64,000 nucleotides of DNA, taken from positions 7,141,501 through 7,205,500 of the forward strand of contig NZ_CP024985.1 of the NCBI RefSeq assembly GCF_002803845.1, in the 5' to 3' direction. The DNA comes from Streptomyces lavendulae subsp. lavendulae. Its GTDB lineage: Bacteria > Actinomycetota > Actinomycetes > Streptomycetales > Streptomycetaceae. Below the pieces are notes generated by a model. The model saw only the letters and a list, made by a program, of their open reading frames with translations. It did no database searches and was not told where the DNA came from. Position 1 is the stretch's first letter. Every line of letters begins with the position of its first letter. Both the position numbers and the translations under genes were made by a program. Shown here in pieces: positions 24,134 through 33,830 of this stretch.

Positions 24134-24841
24134 CTACCGGGTGTGCAGCAGCGGCAACAGGGTCCGGTGCGCCACCGTCACCCCCGCCACCACCACCGCC
24201 GCCGGGAGCAGCACCTCGCCCACGCTCCACCCGGCCCGCACCAGCAGAGCCCCCGTCAGGCCGCCCGCGAACATGGCCAGTACCGCCAGCGCCCGCCGCG
24301 CCCAGGCCCCGCTCCCGTAGCCGAAGGCACTGTCCCGCCCGAGTGCCGAGCCGGCCAGCAGGCCGGTCATGGACCGGGTGACCAGCGTGGTCGGCACACC
24401 GGGCACGTTCACCCGCATGCTCGTCACGTTCCGGATGCCCATGGCCATCGACAGCAGCGCGGCCTCCACCAGGTGCGGCGCCCCCGGATCGCCGAACCGC
24501 GGGGTCACCCGCCACCCGCCCACGGCCGCGGCGAGGATCAGCGCGGTCTCCGCGTACAGACCCACGCACATCCCGCGCCAGCCCCGGCCCTCCGCCGCCG
24601 ACTCCATCCGCGCGCCGCACACCGCGCCCAGGGCGAAGGCCACCAGCGAGACGGCGGCGGGCAGCGCGGGCAGGTCGCCCTCGTGGGCCGCGCCGAAGGC
24701 CAGGAAGAGCACGTTGCCGGTCTGCATCGCCGTGAACACCGGCCCCAGGGCGAGCAGGCTCACCGCCTCGATCAGACCGGTGACCGCGGTCAGGGCGAGC
24801 ATGAGCGCCGTCAGGGAAGGCCGCAGCGCCCGCGCGTCCAC
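24134..24841 (-). CDS. YoaK family (DUF1275) membrane protein
   Basis: A 235-residue protein with about six membrane helices. TAVTGLIEAVSLLALGPVFTAMQTGNVLFLAFG and AMGIRNVTSMRVNVPGVPTTLVTRSMTGLL are the two conserved signatures of the YoaK family. Function is unknown; transport is assumed. It is transcribed alone on the minus strand just upstream of the ECF sigma gene, separated by about 100 bp. Confidence 0.88.
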   Translation of the reverse strand: MDARALRPSLTALMLALTAVTGLIEAVSLLALGPVFTAMQTGNVLFLAFGAAHEGDLPALPAAVSLVAFALGAVCGARMESAAEGRGWRGMCVGLYAETALILAAAVGGWRVTPRFGDPGAPHLVEAALLSMAMGIRNVTSMRVNVPGVPTTLVTRSMTGLLAGSALGRDSAFGYGSGAWARRALAVLAMFAGGLTGALLVRAGWSVGEVLLPAAVVVAGVTVAHRTLLPLLHTR

Positions 24842-24990
24842 CCCTCAGCCCCCGGCCCGTGCGGCACGCGGGAGGGGCCGGCGGGGGTTCACGTCCATGA
24901 CGCCCGACAGTGGCACGGCCCCCGCCCCGGCTGAAGCCGACATGCGGGAAGGGGTGAGGGAGTTCGCGGACATGCCCTAGGGTCCGGATC

Positions 24991-25584
24991 ATGAGTGATC
25001 TTCTACTGGTGCGTCACGGGGAGACGGCCTGGAGCGCCACCGGGCGGCACACGGGCCTCACCGACGTGCCCCTGACCGCGCGCGGGGTCGAGGAGGCCAT
25101 CTCGCTGGCCCCCTTCTTCCGCGACGGGCAACCGGCCCTGGTGCTGACCAGCCCGCTGAGCCGGGCCGTGGCCACCGCCCGGCTCGCCGGGCTCACCGAC
25201 GGGGTCCCCGACCCCGACCTCCACGAATGGGACTACGGCGGCTACGAGGGCATCACCACCGCCGAGATCCAGCGGACCGTGCCCCACTGGTCGCTGTGGA
25301 CCGACGGGGTCCCGCAGGGCGACTCCCACCACCCCGGAGAGAGCGCCGCCCAGGTCGGCGCCCGCGCGGACCGGGTGCTGGCGCGGGCCGCCGCGGTGCT
25401 GCGCGAGGACCGGGGGGACGTGGTGCTCGTCGCCCACGGACACTTCCTGCGCGTCCTGACGGCCCGCTACCTCGGTCTGCCCCCCGAGGACGGCCGGCTC
25501 TTCCTGCTGCGCACCGGCACGGTCAGCGTGCTGTCCACGGAGCACGGACTTCCGGTCGTGGCCGGGTGGAACACCCGCCCCTGA
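24991..25584 (+). CDS. Histidine phosphatase family protein (phosphoglycerate-mutase-like)
   Basis: A 197-residue acid phosphatase of the branch with LLLVRHGET at the N-terminus (catalytic H9), DLHEWDYGGYEGIT with the acidic loop, and the second histidine in VVLVAHGHFLRVL. It removes phosphate from an unidentified small molecule. A TAGGGT hexamer ends eight bases before the ATG, and no ribosome site is visible, suggesting a leaderless message. Confidence 0.9.
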   Translation: MSDLLLVRHGETAWSATGRHTGLTDVPLTARGVEEAISLAPFFRDGQPALVLTSPLSRAVATARLAGLTDGVPDPDLHEWDYGGYEGITTAEIQRTVPHWSLWTDGVPQGDSHHPGESAAQVGARADRVLARAAAVLREDRGDVVLVAHGHFLRVLTARYLGLPPEDGRLFLLRTGTVSVLSTEHGLPVVAGWNTRP

Positions 25585-25657
25585 ACCGCGGCACCGGGCT
25601 TCCCCGGCCGGGCCCGTCCGCCTCGCGCGGCCGGGCCGGGTGCGTGACGATGCGTAC

Positions 25658-27169
25658 ATGGACGACGGCGACCACGGTGCGGCGGGCAGCACCCTCCCCG
25701 AGGCCGACGCGAGCCTGAAGGCCAACGCCATCGGCTTCCTCGACGCCCTGGTCATCGGCCTGAACTCCACCTCGCCGGCCTACTCGCTGGCCGCCGTCCT
25801 GGGACCGATCGTGGCCCTGGTCGGGGTCTACGCGCCGGGCGTGATGCTCGCGTCCTTCGTCCCGATGCTGCTGATCGCCGCCGCCTTCTACTACCTCAAC
25901 AAGGTCGACCAGGACTGCGGCACCACCTTCTCCTGGGTGACCCGCGCCATGGGCCCCTGGGCGGGCTGGCTCGGCGGCTGGGCCATCACCATGACCGGCG
26001 TGCTCGTCATCGGCTCCCTCGCGGACGTCGCCGTCCACTTCGGCCTGCTCGCCGCCGGGCTCGACGGCCTGGCCGCGAACCAGCTGGTCCGGCAGGGCCT
26101 GAGCGTCCTGGTGATCCTCGCGATGACCGCCGTCTGCGTCATCGGCACCGAGATGTCCGCCCGGCTCCAGGACGTCCTGATCCTCGCCCAGGTCTTCTTC
26201 CTGCTCGCGTTCGCCGTGGTCGCCATCTACCGGGTCTACGCCGGCACCAGCACCCTCGGCGGCATCCCGCCCTCCCTGAGCTGGCTCAACCCCTTCGGCG
26301 CCGGAGGCGCCGCGCTCACCGGCGGACTGCTGCTCGGCGTCTTCATCTACTGGGGCTGGGAGTCCGCCGTGAACCTCACCGAGGAGGTCGAGGACTCCGC
26401 CACCGCGCCCGGCAAGGCGGGCATCTGGTCCACCATCGTCCTCCTGGTGACCTACCTGTCCGTCGGCTACGCCGTCGTCGCCTACGCCGGTACGCAGTTC
26501 CTCGCCGAGAACGCCGGCGAGGAGGAGGCCGTCTTCGCCGTCCTCGCGCACGAGGTGATGGGCGGCTGGGACTGGATGGTGCTCCTCGCCGTCTGCACCT
26601 CCGCCCTCGCCTCCACCCAGACGACGATCATCCCCGCCTCACGGACCGCCCTGTCGATGGCCCGCCGGCACGCCCTGCCGCCGCACCTCGCGCACATCCA
26701 CCCCCGCTTCCGCACGCCCGACGTGAGCACCTGGTGGGTCGCCGCCATCGCCATCGCCTGGTACCTCGCCGTCAACCAGATCAGCGAGAACGCCCTCCTC
26801 GACTCCCTCACCGCGCTCTCCCTGCTCATCGCCTTCTACTACGCCCTCACCGGCGTGGCCTGCGCCGTCTACTACCGCCGCCACCTGCTGGAGAACGCGC
26901 ACAACTTCCTCCTCATCGGCCTCGGCCCGCTGGTCGGAGCGGGCCTGCTGACCTGGCTGCTGGTGGAGTCCGTGGGCGACATGTCCAACCCGGCGAACTC
27001 CGCCGGCGGGGTCTCCTGGTTCGGCCTCGGCCCGCCCCTCGTCATCGGCATCGGGATCGCCGTCGTCGGCGTCCTCCTCATGTGCTTCTGGCGGGTCCGG
27101 GACGGCAGGTTCTGGCAGGAGCGCCGGGGCGTGGTCGACCCGGCCCTCGTACGCGGCAGGAAGTCCTGA
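25658..27169 (+). CDS. APC-family amino acid/polyamine permease
   Basis: A 503-residue transporter with about twelve helices. It opens with LKANAIGFLDALVIGLNSTSPAYSLAAVLG, the glycine-rich first helix of the family, and keeps TTFSWVTRAMGPWAGWLGGW and WGWESAVNLTEEVEDSA. It is an amino acid/polyamine-type transporter of the plasma membrane with an undetermined substrate. I start at MDDGDHG; a GTG 18 bases upstream is in frame. A universal stress protein gene follows after 9 bases, a common pairing for this class. Confidence 0.88.
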   Translation: MDDGDHGAAGSTLPEADASLKANAIGFLDALVIGLNSTSPAYSLAAVLGPIVALVGVYAPGVMLASFVPMLLIAAAFYYLNKVDQDCGTTFSWVTRAMGPWAGWLGGWAITMTGVLVIGSLADVAVHFGLLAAGLDGLAANQLVRQGLSVLVILAMTAVCVIGTEMSARLQDVLILAQVFFLLAFAVVAIYRVYAGTSTLGGIPPSLSWLNPFGAGGAALTGGLLLGVFIYWGWESAVNLTEEVEDSATAPGKAGIWSTIVLLVTYLSVGYAVVAYAGTQFLAENAGEEEAVFAVLAHEVMGGWDWMVLLAVCTSALASTQTTIIPASRTALSMARRHALPPHLAHIHPRFRTPDVSTWWVAAIAIAWYLAVNQISENALLDSLTALSLLIAFYYALTGVACAVYYRRHLLENAHNFLLIGLGPLVGAGLLTWLLVESVGDMSNPANSAGGVSWFGLGPPLVIGIGIAVVGVLLMCFWRVRDGRFWQERRGVVDPALVRGRKS

Positions 27170-27178
27170 GGAGGCCGG

Positions 27179-27601
27179 ATGTCCGTGGTCCTGGGTTACG
27201 ACGAGTCCCCCGGCGCCGAACGCGCCCTGCACGTGGCGCTGGAGGTCGCCACCGCCTTCGGTGAACCACTGGTCCTCGTCTACGGAGCCGCCGCGCCCGG
27301 AGCCACCGGCGAGGAGTACCGGGCCCACCGCGAGGCCGTCCGCCAGGCCGGCCGCAGCGCCCTGGCGCGGGCCGTCGGGGCCGCCGACGAGGCGGGTGTC
27401 CCCTCCACCGTCGAGGTGGTCGACGACAAACCCGCCCAGGCGCTGCTGGACGCCGCCGAACGCCACGACGCCCGGGTCATCGTCGTCGGCACCTGGGGCG
27501 ACAGCCCGATCCGCGGCGCCCTCCTCGGCTCCACCCCGCACAAGCTCCTGCACCTCTCGCCCGTCCCGGTGCTCTGCGTGCCGACCGCGGACGAGGCGTA
27601 G
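27179..27601 (+). CDS. Universal stress protein (UspA family)
   Basis: A 140-residue single-domain UspA protein. VVLGYDESPGAERALHVALEVA starts the fold, and the ATP-binding signature GTWGDSPIRGALLGSTPHKLLHLSPVPVL has the G-2x-G-9x-G(S/T) spacing. It likely binds ATP and senses energy or stress, perhaps regulating the upstream permease with which it is co-transcribed. GAGGAGG precedes the ATG. Confidence 0.9.
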   Translation: MSVVLGYDESPGAERALHVALEVATAFGEPLVLVYGAAAPGATGEEYRAHREAVRQAGRSALARAVGAADEAGVPSTVEVVDDKPAQALLDAAERHDARVIVVGTWGDSPIRGALLGSTPHKLLHLSPVPVLCVPTADEA

Positions 27602-27618
27602 GGCGGGGGGCGGACGGC

Positions 27619-29037
27619 ATGGCGAAGGCGAACGGGGCGGGCGCAAGGCGCGGGCTCTTCCACGGCCGGGACCGGGCGGTGATCGCGGCCGCCGCGATCT
27701 CGATGCTGCTGGTCCAGATGGACTGGTTCGCCCTCAACCTGATGCTCCCCGTCATCGGGCGCGAGTTCGACACCCCCACCACCAACCTCCAATGGCTGGT
27801 CAGCGGCTACATGCTGACCCTCGGCGCCCTGATGGTCACCGGCGGCCGGTCCGCCGACCTCTTCGGCAGGCGGCGGGTCCTCGTCTGCGGGCTCACCGGC
27901 TTCGCCCTCGTCTCCGTGGTGTGCGCCGCCGCGCGGAGCACCGCCTGGCTCACCGCCGGACGCTTCGTGCAGGGGTGCACCGCCGCAATGATCCTCCCCG
28001 TGTCCGTCGCCGTGGTCACCGCGTACTTCCGGGACGAACGGCAGGGCCGCGCCGTCGGCACCGTCCTCGCCTTCAGCGCCATCGGCACGGCCCTGGGACC
28101 CTTCGTCGGCGGGGCCTTCGCCGAACACGTCAGCTGGCGCGCCGTGTTCCTGCTCAACGTGCCCTTCGCCCTCGCCGCGGCCCTGCTCCTGCTGCGCTTC
28201 GTCCCCGAGACCCGCGACGAGGAGGCCGGACGCGGCCTGGACCTGCCCGGCGTGCTCACCCTCGCGGGAGGCCTGATGGCCCTGATGACCGGCGTGGACC
28301 AAGGCGCCCACTGGGGGTGGGGCTCCGCGGCGACCCTGGGCTGCCTCATCGGCGGCGCGGTCCTGCTGGCCGCGTTCGTCCTGATCGAGCGGCGCAGCCC
28401 GCAGCCCCTGCTGGACCTCGAACTCCTGCACAACGGCCCCTTCGTCGCCGTCACCCTCGCCGGATCCCTGTCCAACGTCGTGTACTGCCTCGTCGCCGTG
28501 TTCTCGGCCCTCTACCTCCAGCAGGCGCGGGGGCTCTCGCCCCTGGACTCCGGGCTGATCTTCCTGGCCCTGTCCGTCGGCGCCGGAGCCGCCAGCTACT
28601 GGTCCGGCCACCTCGCGCTGCGCGTGCGCCCCGAGCGGCTGATGGCCGCAGCGATGCTGCTGAGCGGAGTCAGCCTGTTCGTCCTGACGCTGGTGAACTC
28701 GCTCGTCGTCTACACCGCCGTGTTCGCGGTGGTCGGCGTCGGCGTCGGCCTCGGCTGGGCGCTGACCAACGTCGCCACCCAGTCCTACGTCCCGCCCGGC
28801 CGCCTCGCGGCCGCCTCCGGGCTCGTCCTGACCTCCCTCGTCCTGCTGGGAGCCGTCGCCGTGGCCGTCGCCTCCACCGTCCTGGAGGTGATCAGCGGCT
28901 CCGTCGAGGGGGCCGCCTCGGACGGCTCCGCCATCGAGACCGTCCTGCGCGCGGCGGCCCTGCTGGCCGTGCTGGGCGCCGCCGCTCTCGCCGCCGTCGT
29001 CCGCCGGGTCCCGGTCCCGGCCCCGGAGCCTTCCTAG
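27619..29037 (+). CDS. MFS transporter of the DHA2 drug-proton antiporter type
   Basis: A 472-residue protein with about 14 membrane helices. The motif-A region GGRSADLFGRRRVLVCG and motif C (SAIGTALGPFVGG) place it among DHA2 efflux pumps. The N-terminal LVQMDWFALNLMLPVIGREF is typical. It should export a drug-like compound in exchange for protons. It lies 17 bases behind the stress protein gene, so it may share that transcript. No regulator is adjacent. Confidence 0.88.
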   Translation: MAKANGAGARRGLFHGRDRAVIAAAAISMLLVQMDWFALNLMLPVIGREFDTPTTNLQWLVSGYMLTLGALMVTGGRSADLFGRRRVLVCGLTGFALVSVVCAAARSTAWLTAGRFVQGCTAAMILPVSVAVVTAYFRDERQGRAVGTVLAFSAIGTALGPFVGGAFAEHVSWRAVFLLNVPFALAAALLLLRFVPETRDEEAGRGLDLPGVLTLAGGLMALMTGVDQGAHWGWGSAATLGCLIGGAVLLAAFVLIERRSPQPLLDLELLHNGPFVAVTLAGSLSNVVYCLVAVFSALYLQQARGLSPLDSGLIFLALSVGAGAASYWSGHLALRVRPERLMAAAMLLSGVSLFVLTLVNSLVVYTAVFAVVGVGVGLGWALTNVATQSYVPPGRLAAASGLVLTSLVLLGAVAVAVASTVLEVISGSVEGAASDGSAIETVLRAAALLAVLGAAALAAVVRRVPVPAPEPS

Positions 29038-29062
29038 GCCCGCGAGCCGGTGACCCCGCGGC

Positions 29063-30688
29063 TCAGTCCGCGAACACCCCCGACAGGTACGCGGACAGCT
29101 CCCCGGCCGCCGGCGGGCACAGCCGGGCCCCGAGGTGGCCGTCCGGCCGGACCACGAAGGCGGTCGGCTCCCGGACCCCGTAGACCCGGCGGAACTCGCC
29201 CCGCCCGTCGAGGTACACCGGCATCGGAGCCCAGGCGGGCGCGGTCCCGCCCTCGGTGAGGACCGCGTACGCCGTGAGCCGTCCCGCGGGCAACCCGCCG
29301 GTCAGTGAGGCGAGTTCGGGGACGCAAGGGGCCTGCGGGCCGTCGGCGCAGAGCAGGAGCACGTGCTCGCTGCCCCGCAGCAGCTCGTGCAGGCGGACGG
29401 GCCGGTTCTCGATGCGCCCGATCAGCCCGTCGCAGTCGGGAGCGCGATCGCCGGGGCGCGGTGCGGGACCGGCGCCGTCCGGGCCCGCGGGGCGCACCAG
29501 CGGGCTGTCCGGATAGCCGACGAGCAGCTGCGCCTCGCGCATCAGTACGGTCGTCAGGTCCCCGGCGTCGCCCGGAACGCCCTGGTTGGCGTGCCGCACG
29601 GTCCGCCCGACGACCTCCTCGCCGACCGGCCGGCGCTCGGCGTCGTAACTGGCCGTCAGCCGCGGGTGCGCCGTCCCGTCGACGGCCAGGGCCAGCTTCC
29701 AGGCCAGGTTCCACGCGTCCTGGATCCCGGTGTTCATGCCCTGCGCGCCGGTCGGGGGATGGATGTGCGCCGCGTCCCCGGCGACGAAGACCCGCCCGTC
29801 GCCGTACCGGTCGACGATCCGGTGGCTGATCCGGAAGACCGAGGACCAGCGCAGGCCGGAGGCGGTCGCGGGCCGCGGCGCCAGACGGTCCAGGACCGCC
29901 TGCACATGGGAGAGCCCGGGGGCCCGGCCGCCCTCCAGCCCGTGCGCCACCCCGTCCTCGCCGGCCGGCGGGGCGGACAGCTCCGGCGGCACCAGCATCG
30001 ACGCCCGGTACCGGCCCGGACCCGGCAGCGGAATGCACACCAGCAGGTCGTCCAGGGCGCCGGCGGCGTCGTGGTGCAGGGCCCGGACCCCGTAGGCGTG
30101 GGGCAGGTCCCAGTCCACCACCACGTCGGCCAGCATGTACTCCTCGGGGAACGCCCCGCCCTCGAAGCCGAGGCCGAGCCCCTTGCGCACCGTGCTGTGG
30201 GCCCCGTCGCACCCCACCAGGAACCCGGCGCGCACCTCCTCCTCGCCGTCCGGCCCGACGAGCCGGCAGGTCACCCCGTCGGGGTCCTGCGCGAAGGACA
30301 CCAGTTCGGTGTTCCGCTCGATCCGGGTGCCGAACCGGGCGAGGAACTCTTCCAGGAGCCGCTCGGTCTCGTTCTGCGGCAGAGCGGCGAAACCGTAGGG
30401 GACGTCGCCCGGCAGCGACATCTCCACCCGTGCCCGCTCCCGGCCGTCGACGTACACCAGCTGCCCGCGCATCGGGATCGCGGCGTCCAGCACGGCCCGC
30501 ACCAGCCCCATCCGGTCCCACAGTTCCAGCGTGCGCGGCTGGATGCCCACCGCCTTCGCGTACGGCATCCGCTCCGGCAGCCGGTCCACCAGCCGGCAGC
30601 CGACCCCGCGCCGGCGCAGCTCGATCGCCGCGGTCAGCCCCACCGGGCCCGCGCCCGCGACCAGAACGTCCACCGGTGCGCCGTGCAC
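29063..30688 (-). CDS. FAD-dependent aromatic-ring monooxygenase
   Basis: A 541-residue flavoprotein monooxygenase. VLVAGAGPVGLTAAIELRRRG is the N-terminal FAD fold, LVGCDGAHSTVRKGLGL holds the DG motif, and RVFVAGDAAHIHPPTGAQGMNTGIQDAWNLAWKLALA is the GD motif of the class A hydroxylases. A C-terminal thioredoxin-like domain (about residues 400-541) suggests the PheA/TfdB or rifampicin-monooxygenase branch. It hydroxylates a phenolic substrate using NADPH and oxygen. GTG start. It is convergent with the MFS gene, with only 25 bp between the stops. Confidence 0.88.
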   Translation of the reverse strand: MHGAPVDVLVAGAGPVGLTAAIELRRRGVGCRLVDRLPERMPYAKAVGIQPRTLELWDRMGLVRAVLDAAIPMRGQLVYVDGRERARVEMSLPGDVPYGFAALPQNETERLLEEFLARFGTRIERNTELVSFAQDPDGVTCRLVGPDGEEEVRAGFLVGCDGAHSTVRKGLGLGFEGGAFPEEYMLADVVVDWDLPHAYGVRALHHDAAGALDDLLVCIPLPGPGRYRASMLVPPELSAPPAGEDGVAHGLEGGRAPGLSHVQAVLDRLAPRPATASGLRWSSVFRISHRIVDRYGDGRVFVAGDAAHIHPPTGAQGMNTGIQDAWNLAWKLALAVDGTAHPRLTASYDAERRPVGEEVVGRTVRHANQGVPGDAGDLTTVLMREAQLLVGYPDSPLVRPAGPDGAGPAPRPGDRAPDCDGLIGRIENRPVRLHELLRGSEHVLLLCADGPQAPCVPELASLTGGLPAGRLTAYAVLTEGGTAPAWAPMPVYLDGRGEFRRVYGVREPTAFVVRPDGHLGARLCPPAAGELSAYLSGVFAD

Positions 30689-30778
30689 CCTCCCATGGTC
30701 GCCGCCACCGCGGCCCCCGGCGACCGCAAGGCCGTCCTGCCGGCGGGCGCGGGCCCGGTGGGGCGGGCCGCGTCCCGT

Positions 30779-31150
30779 TCAGGCCTCGTCCTGTGCCCGG
30801 ATGGCCTCCCGGAGCCGACGGGCCGCCCGTCCCGGCTCGCCGCGCTGCTGCTCCAGCAGCGCGGCGGCGATCGCGTCCAGCTTCTGCTGGATCGCGTGCT
30901 CCGCGCGCCGTTCGGAGTTCTTCAGCAAGGCCAGCAGCAGCAGCGACACGGCCGCCATCGTGTCCCCGGCGAACAGCTGCCAGCTCAAGGGCAGGCCCGC
31001 GAGGTGCACGGCCACGAACCCGGCGACCAGCACCAGGCACACCACGGAGAACGCCGCCGAGCTCGTGAAATTGGAGGCGAGTTCGGCCAGCTTCCCGAAG
31101 CGGCCGATCCGCCCGTCGCCGTGCCTCTCCGCCGGATGCTCGAAGCTCAT
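30779..31150 (-). CDS. Low-affinity iron permease family protein
   Basis: A 123-residue membrane protein. FGKLAELASNFTSSAAFSVVCLVLVAGFVAVH and WQLFAGDTMAAVSLLLLALLKNSERRAEHAIQQKLDAIAAAL match the PF04120 family: two transmembrane helices followed by an amphipathic helix. Family naming comes from yeast Fet4; the bacterial role is unproven. ATG chosen at MSFEHPAER. Confidence 0.8.
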   Translation of the reverse strand: MSFEHPAERHGDGRIGRFGKLAELASNFTSSAAFSVVCLVLVAGFVAVHLAGLPLSWQLFAGDTMAAVSLLLLALLKNSERRAEHAIQQKLDAIAAALLEQQRGEPGRAARRLREAIRAQDEA

Positions 31151-31275
31151 GCCCGGCGACTGCCCCTGGCGGAGCCCCGTACACCTCGGACGGGATCCGG
31201 ACGCGACCGCACCGGCGCCGGCGGAGCTTCCCCGGAGGGCCGTCGCCGGGGCGCCGCACGTGCCATGCTCGTGGC

Positions 31276-33690
31276 ATGGACAGCGATGCCGCCTCCGTCG
31301 GCGAGGGCACGGCACCCGAGGTCCTCGCGCTGGCCAGGACCGTCGCCAGGCTGCGCTCGGAGATCGTGGACCTGAAGGGCGTCCTCGCGACCGCGGTCGT
31401 CGTGGAGCGGGCCCAAGGCGTGCTCATGGGCCGGCTCGGGATCTCCGCCGAGGCCGCCCACGAGCGGCTCGTCGCGCACGCCGCGCGGCGGGGCCGGACC
31501 GTCCTGGAAGAGTGCTGGATCACCCTCGGACGGGCGGGCGCGGACTCCCCGCCGGATCCGCCCCCACCCCCGCCGACGCCCGCCACGCCGGCCGTCCGCA
31601 CCCGCGGGACCCCCGGCCCGGCGGCCGCCGCCACGGTCCTGGCCCGGCTGGCCGAAGGGCTGGTGGGCGCGCGCACCGGCGACGACGTCGCCGAGCTGCT
31701 CCGCGGGGAGCTGGCCCCGACGGAGGTCCCGGACCTCGACGGAGTGATGATCTACGTGGCGACCCACGGCGGCGCCCTGGAGCTGGTGGGCCACGCCGGT
31801 GTGGGCGACGTGGTGGCGGGCCAGTGGCGCCACGTCCCGCCGCTCGGCGGGCTCGCCGCCCTCCAGGCCCTCAGCGGCGGCGAGCCGCTGTGGCTGCAGG
31901 ATCCGGTCGGCGACGCCCGGCGCCACACGCTGATCGGCCCACCGGACCGCTGGCCCGCGCGCGCCTGGCTGCCCGTGTCCCGCGACGGTGCCCCCGGGGC
32001 CGTCATCGGCTTCCTGCGGACCGGACCGGGGCCCTTCGGCCCGTCCACCAGGGACCTGCTGCGGCGTGCCGTACGGCTCTGCGGCGGCCCGCTCCGCACG
32101 TTCGGACGCCCCGGCCCCACCCGGCCCGACGACCCGGCGGAGGCCGGCGGGGCCCCGGCCGACGCGGACGCCGTCCAGCGGATCCTTGACGCCCTGGCCG
32201 GGCCCGCGGTCCTGCTCACCCCCCTGCGCGGGGCCGGCGGCGAAGTGGAGGACTACCGGATCGACGCGGCCGCCCCGGACTCGGTCGACGTGGCCGGACG
32301 CCGGGGCCGGGAACTCGTGGGCCTGCGCGTGCTGGAGACGTACCCCACCGTGGCGGGCACCGCCGTGTGGGAGGGCTACCTGGACGCGCTGACGACGGGC
32401 AGGCCGTACGAGGGCGAACCGTTCACCTACGAGGAGGTGCTCGCCGGGGTCCCGAAGCGGTCCGTGTACTCGGTCCGGGCGACCGCGCTGGGGGAGCACC
32501 TGGTCGTCTCCTGGCTCCGCCACGACGGCGACGAGCGGGAGCTCCGGCGCCTCGCGGACATGCAGCGGCTCGGCAACCTCGGCTGGGCGGGCTGGAACCC
32601 GGTGACGGGGACCGCCGTCTGGTCCGACCAGGTCTACGCGATCTTCGACCGTGACCCCGCCCTGGGGCCTGTCCGGCTGGAGGACCTGCCCCGCCACCTG
32701 CCAGCGGCGGACCGGCCCGCCGTCGACGCGGCCGTCGCCCGGCTGCTGGGCCGGGGCGGGTCCGTGGACGAGGTCTTCCGCATCAACACCCCCCACGGCG
32801 TGCGCCACGTCCGGATGGTCGCCGAGGCGCTGACGGACGCCGACGGCCGGCCGGTCGAGGTCCACGGACTCCTCCAGGACGTCACGGCCCGGCAGGACGC
32901 CGAACGCGCCCTGCTGGAGAGCGAACGCGACGTCCTCGTCCAACGCGGCAGGTTCGAAGCCGAGCGCGCGCTCGCCGCCAACCTCCAGAACACCCTGCTG
33001 CCGATCCCCGAACAGTCCCTGGAACTCGCCGGTCTCTGCGTCGACGTCGCCTACGTGCCCGCCGACAGTGGCATCAACGTCGGCGGCGACTGGTACAGCG
33101 CCATCGAACTTCCCGACCGCAGCGCCCTGTTCGTGGTCGGGGACGTCGCGGGCCACGGGCTGCCCGCCGTCGGCACCATGGCCCAGCTGCGGTTCACGGC
33201 CAAGGGGATGGCCATCACGGGGTCGGCGCTGCCCGAGGTCCTGGCCCGGCTCAACCGACTGCTGCTCCACACCGCCTCCGACCCGGCCGGGGGCGCCACC
33301 GCCACCATGGTGATGGGCCGCTACCGCCCCTCGGACCGGCGTCTGACCTGGGTACGGGCCGGGCACCTGCCGCCCCTGCTGATCCGCGGCGAGGGCGCGC
33401 GCTTCCTCCCGCAGCCCAAGGGCGTCCTGCTCGGCGCCGCCTTCGGGGCCGAGTACGGCCAGTCCGTGGCCGACCTGCTGCCCGGTGACCACCTGCTGCT
33501 CTACACCGACGGTCTCGTCGAGGAGCCGGGGGAGGACATCCGGACCGGCCTCGCCCGGCTCGCCGACACCGCCCTGCGCCTCGTGCGCGAGGGCCGGGGC
33601 GAAACCCTCGCCCGGACCCTCGTCGCCCTGCGGCCGCGCCACCGCGACGACATCTGCGTACTGGACCTCCACGTCCCCGACGAGGCCTGA
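31276..33690 (+). CDS. ANTAR-GAF-PAS-SpoIIE multidomain phosphatase
   Basis: An 804-residue sensor. An ANTAR-like three-helix domain occupies about residues 10-75 (LRSEIVDLKGVLATAVVVERAQGVLMGRLG). GAF-like (about 115-260) and two PAS-like (about 290-540) regions follow. A C-terminal PP2C/SpoIIE phosphatase has GGDWYSAIEL near 603 and VVGDVAGHGLPAVG near 620 with its metal-binding aspartates, plus LLLYTDGLVEEPG. SpoIIE-type proteins dephosphorylate anti-anti-sigma factors, so this is probably a soluble input to a partner-switching cascade, as in Streptomyces Rsb-like networks. ANTAR domains normally bind RNA antiterminators and are usually C-terminal. A CATGCT -10-like hexamer six bases before ATG suggests a leaderless start. 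Confidence 0.85.
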   Translation: MDSDAASVGEGTAPEVLALARTVARLRSEIVDLKGVLATAVVVERAQGVLMGRLGISAEAAHERLVAHAARRGRTVLEECWITLGRAGADSPPDPPPPPPTPATPAVRTRGTPGPAAAATVLARLAEGLVGARTGDDVAELLRGELAPTEVPDLDGVMIYVATHGGALELVGHAGVGDVVAGQWRHVPPLGGLAALQALSGGEPLWLQDPVGDARRHTLIGPPDRWPARAWLPVSRDGAPGAVIGFLRTGPGPFGPSTRDLLRRAVRLCGGPLRTFGRPGPTRPDDPAEAGGAPADADAVQRILDALAGPAVLLTPLRGAGGEVEDYRIDAAAPDSVDVAGRRGRELVGLRVLETYPTVAGTAVWEGYLDALTTGRPYEGEPFTYEEVLAGVPKRSVYSVRATALGEHLVVSWLRHDGDERELRRLADMQRLGNLGWAGWNPVTGTAVWSDQVYAIFDRDPALGPVRLEDLPRHLPAADRPAVDAAVARLLGRGGSVDEVFRINTPHGVRHVRMVAEALTDADGRPVEVHGLLQDVTARQDAERALLESERDVLVQRGRFEAERALAANLQNTLLPIPEQSLELAGLCVDVAYVPADSGINVGGDWYSAIELPDRSALFVVGDVAGHGLPAVGTMAQLRFTAKGMAITGSALPEVLARLNRLLLHTASDPAGGATATMVMGRYRPSDRRLTWVRAGHLPPLLIRGEGARFLPQPKGVLLGAAFGAEYGQSVADLLPGDHLLLYTDGLVEEPGEDIRTGLARLADTALRLVREGRGETLARTLVALRPRHRDDICVLDLHVPDEA

Positions 33691-33745
33691 ACGGGCCTTA
33701 CGGGGGCCCGGTCCCGCGGACGAGGAGGGGCGACGGCGCGCACAG

Positions 33746-33781
33746 GGGCCCGGACACCGGGGACCTCCGGTGTCCGGGCCC
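33746..33781. terminator. Bidirectional terminator
   Basis: A perfect 15-bp stem (GGGCCCGGACACCGG and its complement) with a six-base loop separates the phosphatase gene on the plus strand from the small zinc-ribbon gene on the minus strand. It can serve both transcripts. Confidence 0.8.
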
Positions 33782-33830
33782 AGGGGGCCCGACGGGTGGG
33801 GCGGGTGGTGCGGGTGCGCCGGGCGGCCGG

